From the NCBI RefSeq assembly GCF_013116825.1, contig NZ_JABFNS010000035.1:1-64000 (forward strand): a stretch of DNA of 64,000 nucleotides. Reading direction: 5' to 3'. Below, in pieces: positions 46,178-55,090 of the stretch. Made by a program: the position numbers and the translations under genes. Every line of letters starts with the position of its first letter. The stretch's first letter is position 1. The notes under the pieces were generated by a model. It searched no databases and was not told the DNA's origin. It was given only the letters and a program-made list of their open reading frames with translations. The stretch is from Myxococcus xanthus. GTDB lineage: Bacteria; Myxococcota; Myxococcia; Myxococcales; Myxococcaceae.

Positions 46178-47697
46178 TTTCCCTCCAGAACATCCACAAG
46201 GCCTTCGGCACGTGCGTCTCGCTGGCGGACGCGTCGCTGGACGTGCGCCGTGGCGAGCTGCTCGCCGTGGTGGGTGAGAATGGCGCGGGCAAGTCCAGCC
46301 TGATGAACGTCCTCTACGGGCTCTACCAGCCGGACTCGGGCGTGCTGTCGCTGGACGGCCAGCCCGTGCGCTTCAAGAGCCCCCGGGACGCGATTGCGCG
46401 AGGCATCGGCATGGTGCACCAGCACTTCATGCTCGTGCCCACGCTGTCGGTGGCGGAGAACGTGGTGCTGGGCCGCGAGCCCACCCGCAATGGACTGCTG
46501 GACCTGGAGCGCGCGGTGCAGGAGGTGTCCGCCACCTGCGCCCGCTTTGGCTTCCAGTTGGAGCCCCGGGCGCGGGTGGACACGCTCAGCGTGGGCTCGC
46601 AGCAGAAGGTGGAGATCGTCAAGGCGCTGCACCGCGGCGCCCAGGTGCTCATCCTGGACGAGCCCACCGCCGTCCTCACGCCGCAGGAATCCGACGAGCT
46701 GGCCCGGGTCATGCGCGGACTGGTCGCGCAGGGCCACACCGTGGTGCTCATCAGCCACAAGCTGAAGGAGGTGCTCGGCGTGGCGGACCGCATCGCCGTC
46801 ATGCGCCGGGGCCGCTGCGTGGCGGAGGTCCGCGCCGCCGATACCACGGCCGAACAGCTCGCCGCGCTCATGGTGGGTGAAGGCCAGCGCGCTCCGGCCA
46901 CCACGTCCCCCCCGGCCGTGTCCCAGGCCCCGGGCGAGTCGCTGCTGAACGTACGAGGGCTCCAGGCCACCGGCGACAACGGGCGCCCTGCCCTGCGCGG
47001 CGTGGACCTGGAGGTGCGCGCGGGTGAAATCGTCGGCATCGCGGGCGTGGACGGCAACGGACAGCGCGAGCTGGCGGAGGTCCTCACCGGCCTGCGCCCG
47101 CTGACGTCAGGGAGCGGCGCGCTCCTGGGAGGCCCCTTGAGTGGCCTCACGCCAGCCCAGGCGCGGACGCGCGGCGTGGGGCACATCCCCGAGGACCGGC
47201 TCCACCGCGCGGTGGTGAAGGCGCTCAGCGTGGAGGAGAACGTGGCCCTGGGCCGGCACACGCGGCCGCCCTTCGCGAAGGGCCCGTGGATTGATTTCAA
47301 GGGCCGCCGCGAGCGCACGCGCGAGCTGACCGTGGCCTACGACGTGCGGCCTCCCGACCCGGAAGTCGCCCTGCGGGCCCTGTCCGGGGGCAATCAGCAG
47401 AAGGTGGTGGTCGCGCGCGAGCTGGATGCGCGGCCCCGGCTGCTGGTGGTGGTGCAGCCCACGCGCGGGCTGGACGTGGGCGCGGTGGCGCAGGTCCACG
47501 CGAAGCTGCGCGAGGCGCGCGACCAGGGCACGGGCGTGCTGCTGGTGTCACTCGATTTAGAAGAGGTGCTGGCCCTGTCGGACCGCGTCTATGTCTTCTT
47601 CGAAGGCCGCGTGACGGGCCACTTCCTCCGTCACGAGTTCGATGAACGCGAGCTGGGGCGGCGCATGCTGGGGACCACGGAGCCGGGCCATGCCTGA
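46174..47697 (+). CDS. Nucleoside ABC transporter ATP-binding protein (two ABC domains)
   Basis: The product of about 507 residues has two fused ABC domains, as in YufO/NupO-type ATPases. The first has Walker A GENGAGKSS and Walker B VLILDEPTA. The second has a modified P-loop (GVDGNGQRE), ALSGGNQQK and a VVVQPTRGLD Walker B region. The only way to include the whole first domain (ISLQNIHKAFG) is a near-cognate start. CTG at 46174, overlapping the upstream TGA by 4 bases, fits best; ATT at 46177 is the alternative. The first GTG in frame (46243) would remove the first strand. Confidence 0.88.
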   Translation: MISLQNIHKAFGTCVSLADASLDVRRGELLAVVGENGAGKSSLMNVLYGLYQPDSGVLSLDGQPVRFKSPRDAIARGIGMVHQHFMLVPTLSVAENVVLGREPTRNGLLDLERAVQEVSATCARFGFQLEPRARVDTLSVGSQQKVEIVKALHRGAQVLILDEPTAVLTPQESDELARVMRGLVAQGHTVVLISHKLKEVLGVADRIAVMRRGRCVAEVRAADTTAEQLAALMVGEGQRAPATTSPPAVSQAPGESLLNVRGLQATGDNGRPALRGVDLEVRAGEIVGIAGVDGNGQRELAEVLTGLRPLTSGSGALLGGPLSGLTPAQARTRGVGHIPEDRLHRAVVKALSVEENVALGRHTRPPFAKGPWIDFKGRRERTRELTVAYDVRPPDPEVALRALSGGNQQKVVVARELDARPRLLVVVQPTRGLDVGAVAQVHAKLREARDQGTGVLLVSLDLEEVLALSDRVYVFFEGRVTGHFLRHEFDERELGRRMLGTTEPGHA

Positions 47698-48805
47698 GCG
47701 CGTGAGACAGATGCTGCCGTCGGTGCTCTCCGTGCTGCTGGCGCTGGGCGTGTGCTGGGCGCTCATCGCGCTCACCCTGGAGCCGGGCACCGCGACGGAC
47801 GCCTATCTGCAGATGCTGTGGGGTGGCATCGGCAACTGGCCCGCGTACCTGGACGGCGCCGCGGCCACCGTCATCACCCGCCCGCTGGGCGAGTCCGCGA
47901 TGAAGGCCGCGATTCTCACCCTCACCGGCCTGTCCGTGGCGGTGGCGTTCAAGGTGGGCCTGTTCAACATCGGCGCGCAGGGGCAGATGCTGCTGGGCGC
48001 GCTGGCCGCCGCGGTGATGGGCGCCCAGGTGTCACTGCCCGGCGTGCTGCACGTGCCCGCGGCCCTGCTGGGCGCGGCGCTCGCGGGCGCGGCGTGGGCG
48101 GGCATCGCCGGGCTGCTGCGCATCTACCGGGGCGTGCACGAGGTCATCTCCACCATCATGCTCAACTGGGTGGCGCTGAGCCTGGTGGACAACTGGCTGG
48201 TGGTGGGCCCGCTGCGCGGCGCGGCCGAAGGCGGCCAGTCCATCACCGGCACCGCCGAAATCCAGGCCACCGCGGTGCTGCCCCGGCTGCTGGGGGAAGG
48301 CTCGCGGCTCAACCTGGGCTTCCCGCTGGCGCTCGCCGCGGCGCTGGCGGTGTGGGTGTGGCTGACGCGCACGCGCTCCGGCTTCGAGACGCGCGCGGTG
48401 GGCCTGGGCGCCGAGGCCGCGCGCGCCGCGGGCATCCCCGTGGCCCGGCGCATGGGCCTGGCCATGGCGCTCGCGGGGGCCATGGCGGGGCTGGCGGGCG
48501 CGGTGCTGGTGCTGGGGACGGAGGGGCGCTACCCCGGCACCCTGGGCGCGCCCTACGGGTTCGACGGCATCGCCATCGCGCTCATCGGCAACAACCACCC
48601 GCTGGGCGCCACCGTGTCCGCGCTCTTCTTCGGCGTGCTGCGCGCGGGCGGAACGCGCATGCAGTTGCTCGGCGTGCACAAGAGCTTCCCCGAGCTCATC
48701 CAGGGCCTCGCGCTGCTCTTCGTCGCCGGGCGCATGGTGTGGCTGGCGCTGCTGCGCCGGCGGAACGTGGCGCCCGCGGCGTCGGCGGAGGTGCCCCGTG
48801 CTTGA
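47690..48805 (+). CDS. Nucleoside ABC transporter permease 1
   Basis: The 371-residue product has about ten membrane segments and the BPD/branched-chain-type permease pattern with FNIGAQGQMLLGALAA. It also has HEVISTIMLNWVALSLV and the cytoplasmic coupling region RAVGLGAEAARAAGIP. It overlaps the ATPase gene by 8 bases and the second permease by 8 bases. It should form a heterodimeric channel with the next product for nucleoside uptake. Confidence 0.88.
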   Translation: MPERVRQMLPSVLSVLLALGVCWALIALTLEPGTATDAYLQMLWGGIGNWPAYLDGAAATVITRPLGESAMKAAILTLTGLSVAVAFKVGLFNIGAQGQMLLGALAAAVMGAQVSLPGVLHVPAALLGAALAGAAWAGIAGLLRIYRGVHEVISTIMLNWVALSLVDNWLVVGPLRGAAEGGQSITGTAEIQATAVLPRLLGEGSRLNLGFPLALAAALAVWVWLTRTRSGFETRAVGLGAEAARAAGIPVARRMGLAMALAGAMAGLAGAVLVLGTEGRYPGTLGAPYGFDGIAIALIGNNHPLGATVSALFFGVLRAGGTRMQLLGVHKSFPELIQGLALLFVAGRMVWLALLRRRNVAPAASAEVPRA

Positions 48806-49727
48806 TGTCCTCCACTCGCTGCTGTTCTCCACCTTGGACGCGGCGCCAGCGCTCATCTTCGCCGCCCTGGGCGCGGTGCTCTCCGAGCGCGCGGGCGTGA
48901 TTGCCGTGGGCATGGAGGGGATGATGCGCGTAGGCGCCTTCTGCGCGGCGGTGGCGGCGCTGACGATGCCCACGCCCCTGGCCGTCGTCATGGGCATGCT
49001 CGCGGGCGCGGCCCTGGCCGGCGTGCATGGCTTCCTGAGCATCCGCTGGCGCTCGGACCAGGTGGTGTCCGGCATCGCCCTCAACCTGGTGGCCCTGGCC
49101 GGCGGCACCTTCCTGCTGGAGTCGCTCTACGGCCCCAACGGCACGCCGCCCATCCAGCAGCTCACCCGCTGGCACATCCCCGGGCTCGGCTCCGTGCCGG
49201 TGCTGGGCGCGCTGTCCGGGCACTCGGCGCCCACGTACCTGGCGCTGCTGCTGCCCTTCGCCTTCCAGGGCCTGCTGACCCGCACGCCCCTGGGCCTGCG
49301 GCTGCGCGCGGTGGGCGACAAGCCCCAGGCCGTGGCGACGCTGGGCCTGTCGGTACCGGGGCTGCGCTGGGGCGCGGTGCTGGGCAGCGGGCTGCTGGCG
49401 GGCCTGGGCGGCGCGGTGCTGTCCACCGCCGTGCTGGACCGCTTCGAGCAGCACACCCCCGCGGGCCTGGGCTTCATGGCCCTGGCCGCCATGGTGTTCG
49501 GCCGGTGGACGCCCGTGGGCGCCTTCCTCGCCGCCGCGTTCTTCGCCTTCGGCAACGCGCTGCGCATCGGCCTGGTGTCGAGCGCCCCCGGACTGGTCGA
49601 GCTGATCCCCCAGGGCGTCCTCCTGGCCCTCCCCTATCTGCTCACCTTGGTGGTGCTGACCCTCCAGGGCCAACGCAGCAGCGCCCCCGCCGCGCTCGGA
49701 ACGCCCTACGAACAAGAGTCGCGCTGA
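48798..49727 (+). CDS. Nucleoside ABC transporter permease 2
   Basis: The 309-residue product has about eight to nine membrane segments and the family motifs SERAGVIAVGMEGMMRVGAF and DQVVSGIALNLVALAGG. The coupling region is RAVGDKPQAVATLGL. The start is a GTG inside the end of the previous gene. It completes the importer with the BMP lipoprotein, the double ATPase and permease 1. A strong hairpin begins at its stop codon. Confidence 0.88.
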   Translation: MLDVLHSLLFSTLDAAPALIFAALGAVLSERAGVIAVGMEGMMRVGAFCAAVAALTMPTPLAVVMGMLAGAALAGVHGFLSIRWRSDQVVSGIALNLVALAGGTFLLESLYGPNGTPPIQQLTRWHIPGLGSVPVLGALSGHSAPTYLALLLPFAFQGLLTRTPLGLRLRAVGDKPQAVATLGLSVPGLRWGAVLGSGLLAGLGGAVLSTAVLDRFEQHTPAGLGFMALAAMVFGRWTPVGAFLAAAFFAFGNALRIGLVSSAPGLVELIPQGVLLALPYLLTLVVLTLQGQRSSAPAALGTPYEQESR

Positions 49728-49750
49728 CACTTCGCGCGCGAATGGTGTCA
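49725..49750 (+). terminator. Terminator hairpin at the end of the nucleoside importer operon
   Basis: TGACAC (49725-49730, which includes the stop codon) pairs with GTGTCA (49745-49750). TTCGC pairs with GCGAA inside, leaving a small TG bulge. Only TTC follows, so the U-tract is poor, but the position favours a terminator. Confidence 0.55.
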
Positions 49751-50079
49751 TTCAGCACCCGGGTGAAAATCGATTTCGGGTCAGGAGCGACCTCGTCTTT
49801 CGTTGGCCGGATTCCAGTTGAGCCAACTTTCTCCAGTGCAGCAACGATTCAACCCCCTGACGTTACAGGGCTTCCACCGTTGGTGGTGCAAGGGGTGGCT
49901 CCGACGCGCCAGGACGAAGCGCGGCATGAGCCTCGCATAGACACAGCGCGGTATCGGATCACGTACCGGACTGGACGCAGGCGCCCGGGGGGCAGCTCCA
50001 TCCAGGGCGAGAGGGGTCCGTAGGACGGCCTGGAACACCCGGGTGAAGGCTCACCTGGTCACCATGTAGGGGTGGCGTG
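49751..50079. other. Intergenic region before the degenerate hybrid kinase
   Basis: These 329 bases contain no frame with genuine codon bias. A short A/T-richer part is at 49780-49850, where the kinase promoter may lie. AGGGGTGG near 50069-50075 is the ribosome binding site of the next gene. Nothing else was recognised. Confidence 0.4.
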
Positions 50080-51249
50080 ATGCTGGAGACGACGGAGACC
50101 GCGACGTATCGGCCCCGGGTTCTGGCCGTGGACGTGGAGTCGGGCGGCATGGAGCGGCTGTGCTCCATCCTCGCGCCGGCGGGTTATGACGTGCTGACCG
50201 CGAGCGGGCTGGCGGCTGCGGCGGCCGCGGCGGCCCACCAGTCCGCGGACCTGGTGCTGCTCGACGTGGAGCGCCCTGGCACGGACGGCCTCGCGACGTA
50301 CCGGCGCCTTCAGGACGCGCTGGGAAGCCCGGCCCTCCCCGTGCTCATGCTGACGCCCAGCGCGGACCGGGAGACGCGGCGCGAGGTGCTCGAGGCGGGC
50401 GTGGATGACCTGCTCATCACCGAGCCCCTGGACCCGCTGGAGCTGAAGGTCCGCATCCACACGCTGCTGGAGCTCAAGGCGCACCGCGAGCGCGGTGGCC
50501 AGCGCGCCGAAGCGCTGCAGGACCCGCGCGTCCGCTGGGTGGAGATGGAGCGGCTGGCCCGCGTGGGCACGCTGGCCGCGGACGTGGCGCAGAACCTGGG
50601 CCGCGTGGGCGAAGGTCTCCAGCGGGCGCTGGAGCACGTTCGCGCGCGCGCGCTGCAGGGCCTGCCGCCGGACGCTGACGAGCTCAAGAAGCTGGGTGTG
50701 GCCGGCGAACAGATGCGCCTGCACGGCCAGCACCTGCTGTCGCTGGGCACCACCAATCCGAAGGACATCCAGCGCTTCGACCTGCGCGACCTCGTCCCCG
50801 CGGTGGTGGAGCGGATGCGTGACGCCGGCCGCCTCGGCACCGTCGAGGTGAAGGTGCACCTGCCGGACGAGGCCATCGCCGTCGTCTTCAACCGCCGTCA
50901 GTTGGAGCAGGTGCTGGTGGAGCTGCTGGCCAACGCGGTGGACGCGGTGGAGGACGTGACGGACCGCCCGCGTCGCATCCATGTGGGCGTGGAGCTCCCG
51001 GACATCTTCGGGGACTTCGGCCCGCGCCTGTACGTGAAGGACACGGGCATCGGCATCTTCGAGGACGAGCTGCAGGCCGTCTTCGAGCCCTACTACACGA
51101 CGAAGGCGCCGGAGAAGGGCGCCGGGCTGGGCCTCACCGTCGCGCGCACCCTGGTGGAAGCCATGGGCGGCGCGGTGACGGTGCACAGCCGCGTCAACCT
51201 GGGCAGCACCTTCACGGTGGAGCTGCCCGAGCAGACGTCGTCCTGGTAG
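50080..51249 (+). CDS. Receiver/histidine-kinase-like protein lacking the phospho-accepting His
   Basis: The 389-residue product has a receiver-like domain (about residues 12-125) and then a HisKA/HATPase module. The receiver keeps D18 and D62 (LLDVERPG). The second residue of the usual acidic pair is V19 and the invariant lysine position is E115. In the dimerisation helix, where kinases read VAH-E, this protein reads VAQNLG, so the histidine is Q171. The ATPase domain looks intact (ELLANAVDAVED, DTGIGIFEDEL, GAGLGLTVARTLVEAMGG). It may bind ATP and regulate a partner without autophosphorylation. The ATG at 50080 is preferred over the adjacent GTG. Confidence 0.85.
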   Translation: MLETTETATYRPRVLAVDVESGGMERLCSILAPAGYDVLTASGLAAAAAAAAHQSADLVLLDVERPGTDGLATYRRLQDALGSPALPVLMLTPSADRETRREVLEAGVDDLLITEPLDPLELKVRIHTLLELKAHRERGGQRAEALQDPRVRWVEMERLARVGTLAADVAQNLGRVGEGLQRALEHVRARALQGLPPDADELKKLGVAGEQMRLHGQHLLSLGTTNPKDIQRFDLRDLVPAVVERMRDAGRLGTVEVKVHLPDEAIAVVFNRRQLEQVLVELLANAVDAVEDVTDRPRRIHVGVELPDIFGDFGPRLYVKDTGIGIFEDELQAVFEPYYTTKAPEKGAGLGLTVARTLVEAMGGAVTVHSRVNLGSTFTVELPEQTSSW

Positions 51250-51891
51250 CTAGAAGCGGTAGGCGACGCCGAAGAGCGCTTCCAGTGTGAACTCGGTGTC
51301 GTCGATGTCCGGGATGACGGCGGGCCCCAGCCGGACGTTGAACGTGACGCCCAACTGGCGGTTGACGAAGTACTCCAGGCCACCGCCCACGAGGACGGGG
51401 AACACCGGGCCGATTCCCTCGCCGAAGTAGACGTGGAAGGGGATGTCCAGGCCCAGGTTCACCATGACGGCGCTGCCGGCGGGGATGCCCACCACCACGC
51501 CCACGGGCAGCGCCAGGCCCACGTCGGTGTCATGTCGGTTGAAGTAGAAGAACGGGCCCGGCTGGAAGGTGAGCGCCAGCGAGAAGTTGCGCTCCTTGAC
51601 GAGCTGCAACCGCATCCACGCCTGGAGCTTGATGCCCGGGTCCGTGTAGCGGACCCAGCCCTCGCGGCCCCAGTTGAAGCTGAACTTGCCGCCGATGTCG
51701 AAGCGCTCCGAGCCACCGTGCAGCAGGCCCAGGGAGATGCCGGGCCAGCCAATCTGGCCGTGGAAGGCGGTGTTGCCACCTCCCAGCGTTTCACCGGCGA
51801 GGACAGACCAACCCTGACCGCGCTGCGCCAGCGCGGTGGCCGGGAGGGCCAGGAAGCAAGCGAGGAGGACTCCGGGGAGCAGTCGCTTCAC
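51250..51891 (-). CDS. Outer-membrane beta-barrel protein
   Basis: The 213-residue product has a signal peptide ending in ATALAQ and then alternating strands rich in Gly and aromatic residues, ending in Phe (GVAYRF). These features fit an outer-membrane barrel of eight to ten strands. AAAGG lies six bases before the GTG at 51891, which fits better than a longer frame to 51960. It ends directly against the convergent kinase-like gene. Confidence 0.72.
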   Translation of the reverse strand: MKRLLPGVLLACFLALPATALAQRGQGWSVLAGETLGGGNTAFHGQIGWPGISLGLLHGGSERFDIGGKFSFNWGREGWVRYTDPGIKLQAWMRLQLVKERNFSLALTFQPGPFFYFNRHDTDVGLALPVGVVVGIPAGSAVMVNLGLDIPFHVYFGEGIGPVFPVLVGGGLEYFVNRQLGVTFNVRLGPAVIPDIDDTEFTLEALFGVAYRF

Positions 51892-51956
51892 ACGGTACCT
51901 TTCTGCGGGGGCCGCCGAGGAGGGCGGGCGGTGGGTGCGGTGCTGCGTCTCTAGAC

Positions 51957-53684
51957 TCACGCCGGCTGCCCGCGCTCACGCGCGAGGCCGAGGAAAGCAT
52001 CGATGAAGCGGGCCAGCCGGGACTCGGCGCGCGCACGGGCCTGAGCCAGGGGCTCACCGCCGGCGAGCGTCTCCTTCAGCTCGAAGTAGTATTTGATTTT
52101 CGGCTCGGTGCCGGAGGGGCGCAGCGTGACGCGGCCGCCGCCCTCCAACTCGAGCGCGACGACGTTGGACGGAGGCAGGCCCCGCTCGCCCTTCTTGTAG
52201 TCGCTCACCGCGCGGACGGCGTCACCGCCGATGTCCTTCGGAGGCGAGGCACGGAACGCGTCCATGATGCCGCGGATGACCTGCGCGCCCGCCGCGCCGG
52301 GGAACGTGAAGTTGCGCTGCGCGCCCACGTACAGGCCATGCGCGCGCTGAATCTCCTCCAGGTAGCCCAGCACCGTGGTGCCGCGCGCCTGGCACCACGC
52401 CGCCAGGTCCGCCATGACGAGCGCCGAGCCCACGCCGTCCTTGTCCCGCGTCACCGTGCCCACGGTGTAGCCCAGCGCCTCCTCGTAACCGAAGACGAAG
52501 CGGGTGCCCTCGGCCTGCTGGCGCTCCAGCGCGCGGTTGGCGATCCACTTGAAGCCGGTGAGCACCTCGTCACACGCGGCCCCCAGCGAACGCGCGATGT
52601 CTCCCAACTGCGCCGAGGAGACGATGGTGGTGACGACGTGGGGCTTGCCCTGCTTCGACCCCTGGGTGAGGACGTAGTGGCCCAGCAGCACGCCCACCTC
52701 GTTGCCCGTCAGCAGCCGCAGCGCCCCGTCCGCGTCGCGCGCCATGACGGCCAGCCGGTCCGCGTCCGGGTCATTGGCCAGCACCACGTCCGCCTTCACG
52801 CGCTCGGCGGTGGCGGTGGCCAGGTCCATGGCGCCCGGCTCCTCCGGGTTGGGGAAGCGCACAGTGGGGAAGCGGCCATCCGGCTGCTGCTGCTCGGCCA
52901 CGGGGGTGACGCGCGGGAAGCCCGCCTCGCGCAGGGCGCGCACGGCCCAGTCGCCGCCCACGCCGTGCATGGCGGTGTACACGATGGACAGCGACTCGGA
53001 GCCCTTGCCCACCACGCGAAGCCCGAGGATGGCGCGCAGATAGGCGTCGCCGATGGCCGCGGGCAAATCCCGCCACAGGCCCTTGGCGCGCGCGTCGGCC
53101 GGCGTCAGCAGCGGCACGCGGTTGGCGGGCTCCACCCGGGCGATGGCGGAGGCGATGCCCGTGTCATGCGGCGGGATGATCTGCGCGCCGTTGCCCCAAT
53201 AGACCTTGTAGCCGTTGTACTCGGGCGGGTTGTGGCTGGCCGTCACCATGACGGCCGCGGCGGCGTTGAGGTGCAGCGCGGCGAAGGCCACCAGCGGCGT
53301 GGGCACCGGCTCCGGGAAGACATGGGCGGGGATGCCCTCGGCGGCCAGCACCGCGGCGGTGTCCTCGGCCAGCTCCGCGCTCAGGTTGCGCGCGTCACGG
53401 CCTACCACCACGCCCCGGGTGGCGACGTCCGGCACCTGCTGCTTGAGGTAGCGCGCCAGGCCCGCGGTGGTGCGGCGGATGACGGCGCGGTTCATCCGGT
53501 TGGGACCGGCGCCCAGCACGCCGCGCAGGCCCGCGGTGCCGAACTCCAGGTCCTGCGAGAAGCGGTCCTCCAACTCGGCCCAGTCCGCCTTCGCCAGCAA
53601 CGCGGCCAGCTCCGCCGCGGTGGACGGGTCCGGATCCGCCTGACGCCACGCCTCCGCCCGCTCCTTCAGTCCGGTGGTGTCCAT
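51957..53684 (-). CDS. PGM2-type phospho-sugar mutase (candidate phosphopentomutase)
   Basis: The 575-residue enzyme belongs to the alpha-D-phosphohexomutase superfamily. The phosphoserine loop is TASHNPP, with LEFGTAGLRG before it and NGYKVYWGNGAQIIPPHD after it. A metal-binding DPDADR loop and the C-terminal RPSGTEPKIKYY phosphate site complete the domains. The opening region resembles human PGM2, which is mainly a phosphopentomutase. That would connect deoA to deoC by converting deoxyribose-1-phosphate to the 5-phosphate. Glucose or mannose activity remains possible. It follows the DksA-like gene on the same strand. Confidence 0.85.
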   Translation of the reverse strand: MDTTGLKERAEAWRQADPDPSTAAELAALLAKADWAELEDRFSQDLEFGTAGLRGVLGAGPNRMNRAVIRRTTAGLARYLKQQVPDVATRGVVVGRDARNLSAELAEDTAAVLAAEGIPAHVFPEPVPTPLVAFAALHLNAAAAVMVTASHNPPEYNGYKVYWGNGAQIIPPHDTGIASAIARVEPANRVPLLTPADARAKGLWRDLPAAIGDAYLRAILGLRVVGKGSESLSIVYTAMHGVGGDWAVRALREAGFPRVTPVAEQQQPDGRFPTVRFPNPEEPGAMDLATATAERVKADVVLANDPDADRLAVMARDADGALRLLTGNEVGVLLGHYVLTQGSKQGKPHVVTTIVSSAQLGDIARSLGAACDEVLTGFKWIANRALERQQAEGTRFVFGYEEALGYTVGTVTRDKDGVGSALVMADLAAWCQARGTTVLGYLEEIQRAHGLYVGAQRNFTFPGAAGAQVIRGIMDAFRASPPKDIGGDAVRAVSDYKKGERGLPPSNVVALELEGGGRVTLRPSGTEPKIKYYFELKETLAGGEPLAQARARAESRLARFIDAFLGLARERGQPA

Positions 53685-53748
53685 AGCCCTCGAAGCCTCG
53701 TGTAGCCGTTGGGGGCGCGCGCGGCACACAGGCTCGCACGCCGGTTGT

Positions 53749-54141
53749 TCAGGTATAGTCGGTCAGCTTGCTGCGGGTGGCGCGGCCCTTGGGGCCGTCC
53801 TTGTTGCCCTGGCACGTCACGCAGAACTCCGCGTAGGGCATGGCGCGCAGCCGCCCGAGCGGAATCTCGTCGCCGCACTCCTCGCACTCACCGAACGCGT
53901 CTGGGTCGTCGCGCAGCTTGCCCAGCGCCTTGAGCACGCGGGCCAGCACGCCGTCCATGTTCCGGTTCCGGTTGGAGGCGATGGCCTGCATCATCTCATT
54001 GAGCGGCTGCTCGTCCTCGTCGCCGCCGATGCGCGCGTCATCGGTGCGGTTGGGCTCGATTCTCGACGGCGTCTTCTCCGTCAGCTCCGAGTGGAGCGCG
54101 AGCAGCAGCGCCTTGAGCTCGTCTCGCTGTTTCGCGTTCAC
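53749..54141 (-). CDS. DksA/TraR-type zinc-finger protein
   Basis: The 130-residue product has a helical N-terminal hairpin and a four-Cys zinc finger (CEECGDEI, then FCVTCQ) followed by a basic tail. This is the DksA/TraR pattern, although the acidic tip residues of true DksA are not clear. It may bind RNA polymerase's secondary channel. The GTG at 54141 is 14 bases after the deoC stop, so the gene is probably in the deoC-mutase transcript. Confidence 0.8.
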   Translation of the reverse strand: MNAKQRDELKALLLALHSELTEKTPSRIEPNRTDDARIGGDEDEQPLNEMMQAIASNRNRNMDGVLARVLKALGKLRDDPDAFGECEECGDEIPLGRLRAMPYAEFCVTCQGNKDGPKGRATRSKLTDYT

Positions 54142-54155
54142 GGTGTCCGCCCCGG

Positions 54156-54977
54156 TCAGTACTTCGCGGAGGAGGTCTGCCCGGACACGATGGCCACCGA
54201 CGCGGACGCGCCCAGGCGGTTGGCCCCCGCGCGCAGCATCTTCATCGCGTCCTCGGCGGAGCGGATGCCGCCCGACGCCTTCACGCCCACCGTGTCGCCC
54301 ACCACCCGGCGCATCAGCGCCACGTCCGCCTCGGTGGCCCCGCCCGGACCGAAGCCCGTGGACGTCTTCACGAAGGCGGCGCCCGCCGCCTTGGAGAGCG
54401 AGCAGGCGATGACCTTCTCCTCGTCCGTCAGCAAGGCCGTCTCCAGGATGACCTTCACCGGCACGGGCCGGCTGGCCTCCACGACGGCGGCGATGTCCTG
54501 ATGCACCAGCGCGTAGTCGTGCGCCTTGAGCGCGCCGACGTTCAGCACCATGTCGATTTCCCGCGCCCCGGCGCGGATGGACTCCCGGGCCTCGAAGGCC
54601 TTGGCGGACGGCAGCGAGGCGCCCAGCGGGAAGCCCACCACGGCGATGGGCACCGTGGACGTGCCGGCCAGCACCCGCGCGGCGGTGGCCACGTGCGTGC
54701 TGTTCACGCAGACGGTGGCGAAGCCGTACTGGCGGGCCTCCTCGGCCAACTTCACCACGTCCTCGGCGCGAGCCTCGGGCTTGAGCAGCGTGTGGTCGAT
54801 GTACGGCGCCAGGTCCGCGTGGGAGCGCACCGTCTCCATGGCCACCCGGGCGGTGGACGGGCCCGACGCGGGAGCACGGGCCCCGGGCGTCTGCCCCTCC
54901 TTCCACGCCTCGAGCCGGCGGCGCGCCTGGTTGGCAATGTCCTCGACGAAATGGAAGAGGTCTTCGGAGTCGGACAT
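54156..54977 (-). CDS. deoC: Deoxyribose-phosphate aldolase
   Basis: The 273-residue enzyme has an extra N-terminal stretch of about 50 residues before the DERA barrel ([10 protein letters not shown]). The Schiff-base lysine is in FVKTSTGF, and a second conserved lysine is in [18 protein letters not shown] is also typical. It splits 2-deoxyribose-5-phosphate into acetaldehyde and glyceraldehyde-3-phosphate, the last step of deoxynucleoside breakdown. The ATG at 54977 is chosen since the longer frame has no conserved opening. Confidence 0.92.
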   Translation of the reverse strand: MSDSEDLFHFVEDIANQARRRLEAWKEGQTPGARAPASGPSTARVAMETVRSHADLAPYIDHTLLKPEARAEDVVKLAEEARQYGFATVCVNSTHVATAARVLAGTSTVPIAVVGFPLGASLPSAKAFEARESIRAGAREIDMVLNVGALKAHDYALVHQDIAAVVEASRPVPVKVILETALLTDEEKVIACSLSKAAGAAFVKTSTGFGPGGATEADVALMRRVVGDTVGVKASGGIRSAEDAMKMLRAGANRLGASASVAIVSGQTSSAKY

Positions 54978-55090
54978 GCCCGGCCCCTTAGCCCACTTCC
55001 TGGCCCTCGGGAAGCGCTCGCGGGAGAAGCGCGCATCATCGGCGCCCCTGGGTGCCAGGGGGGGGACGGAGCGGTAGAGTCCGCCTCGTG

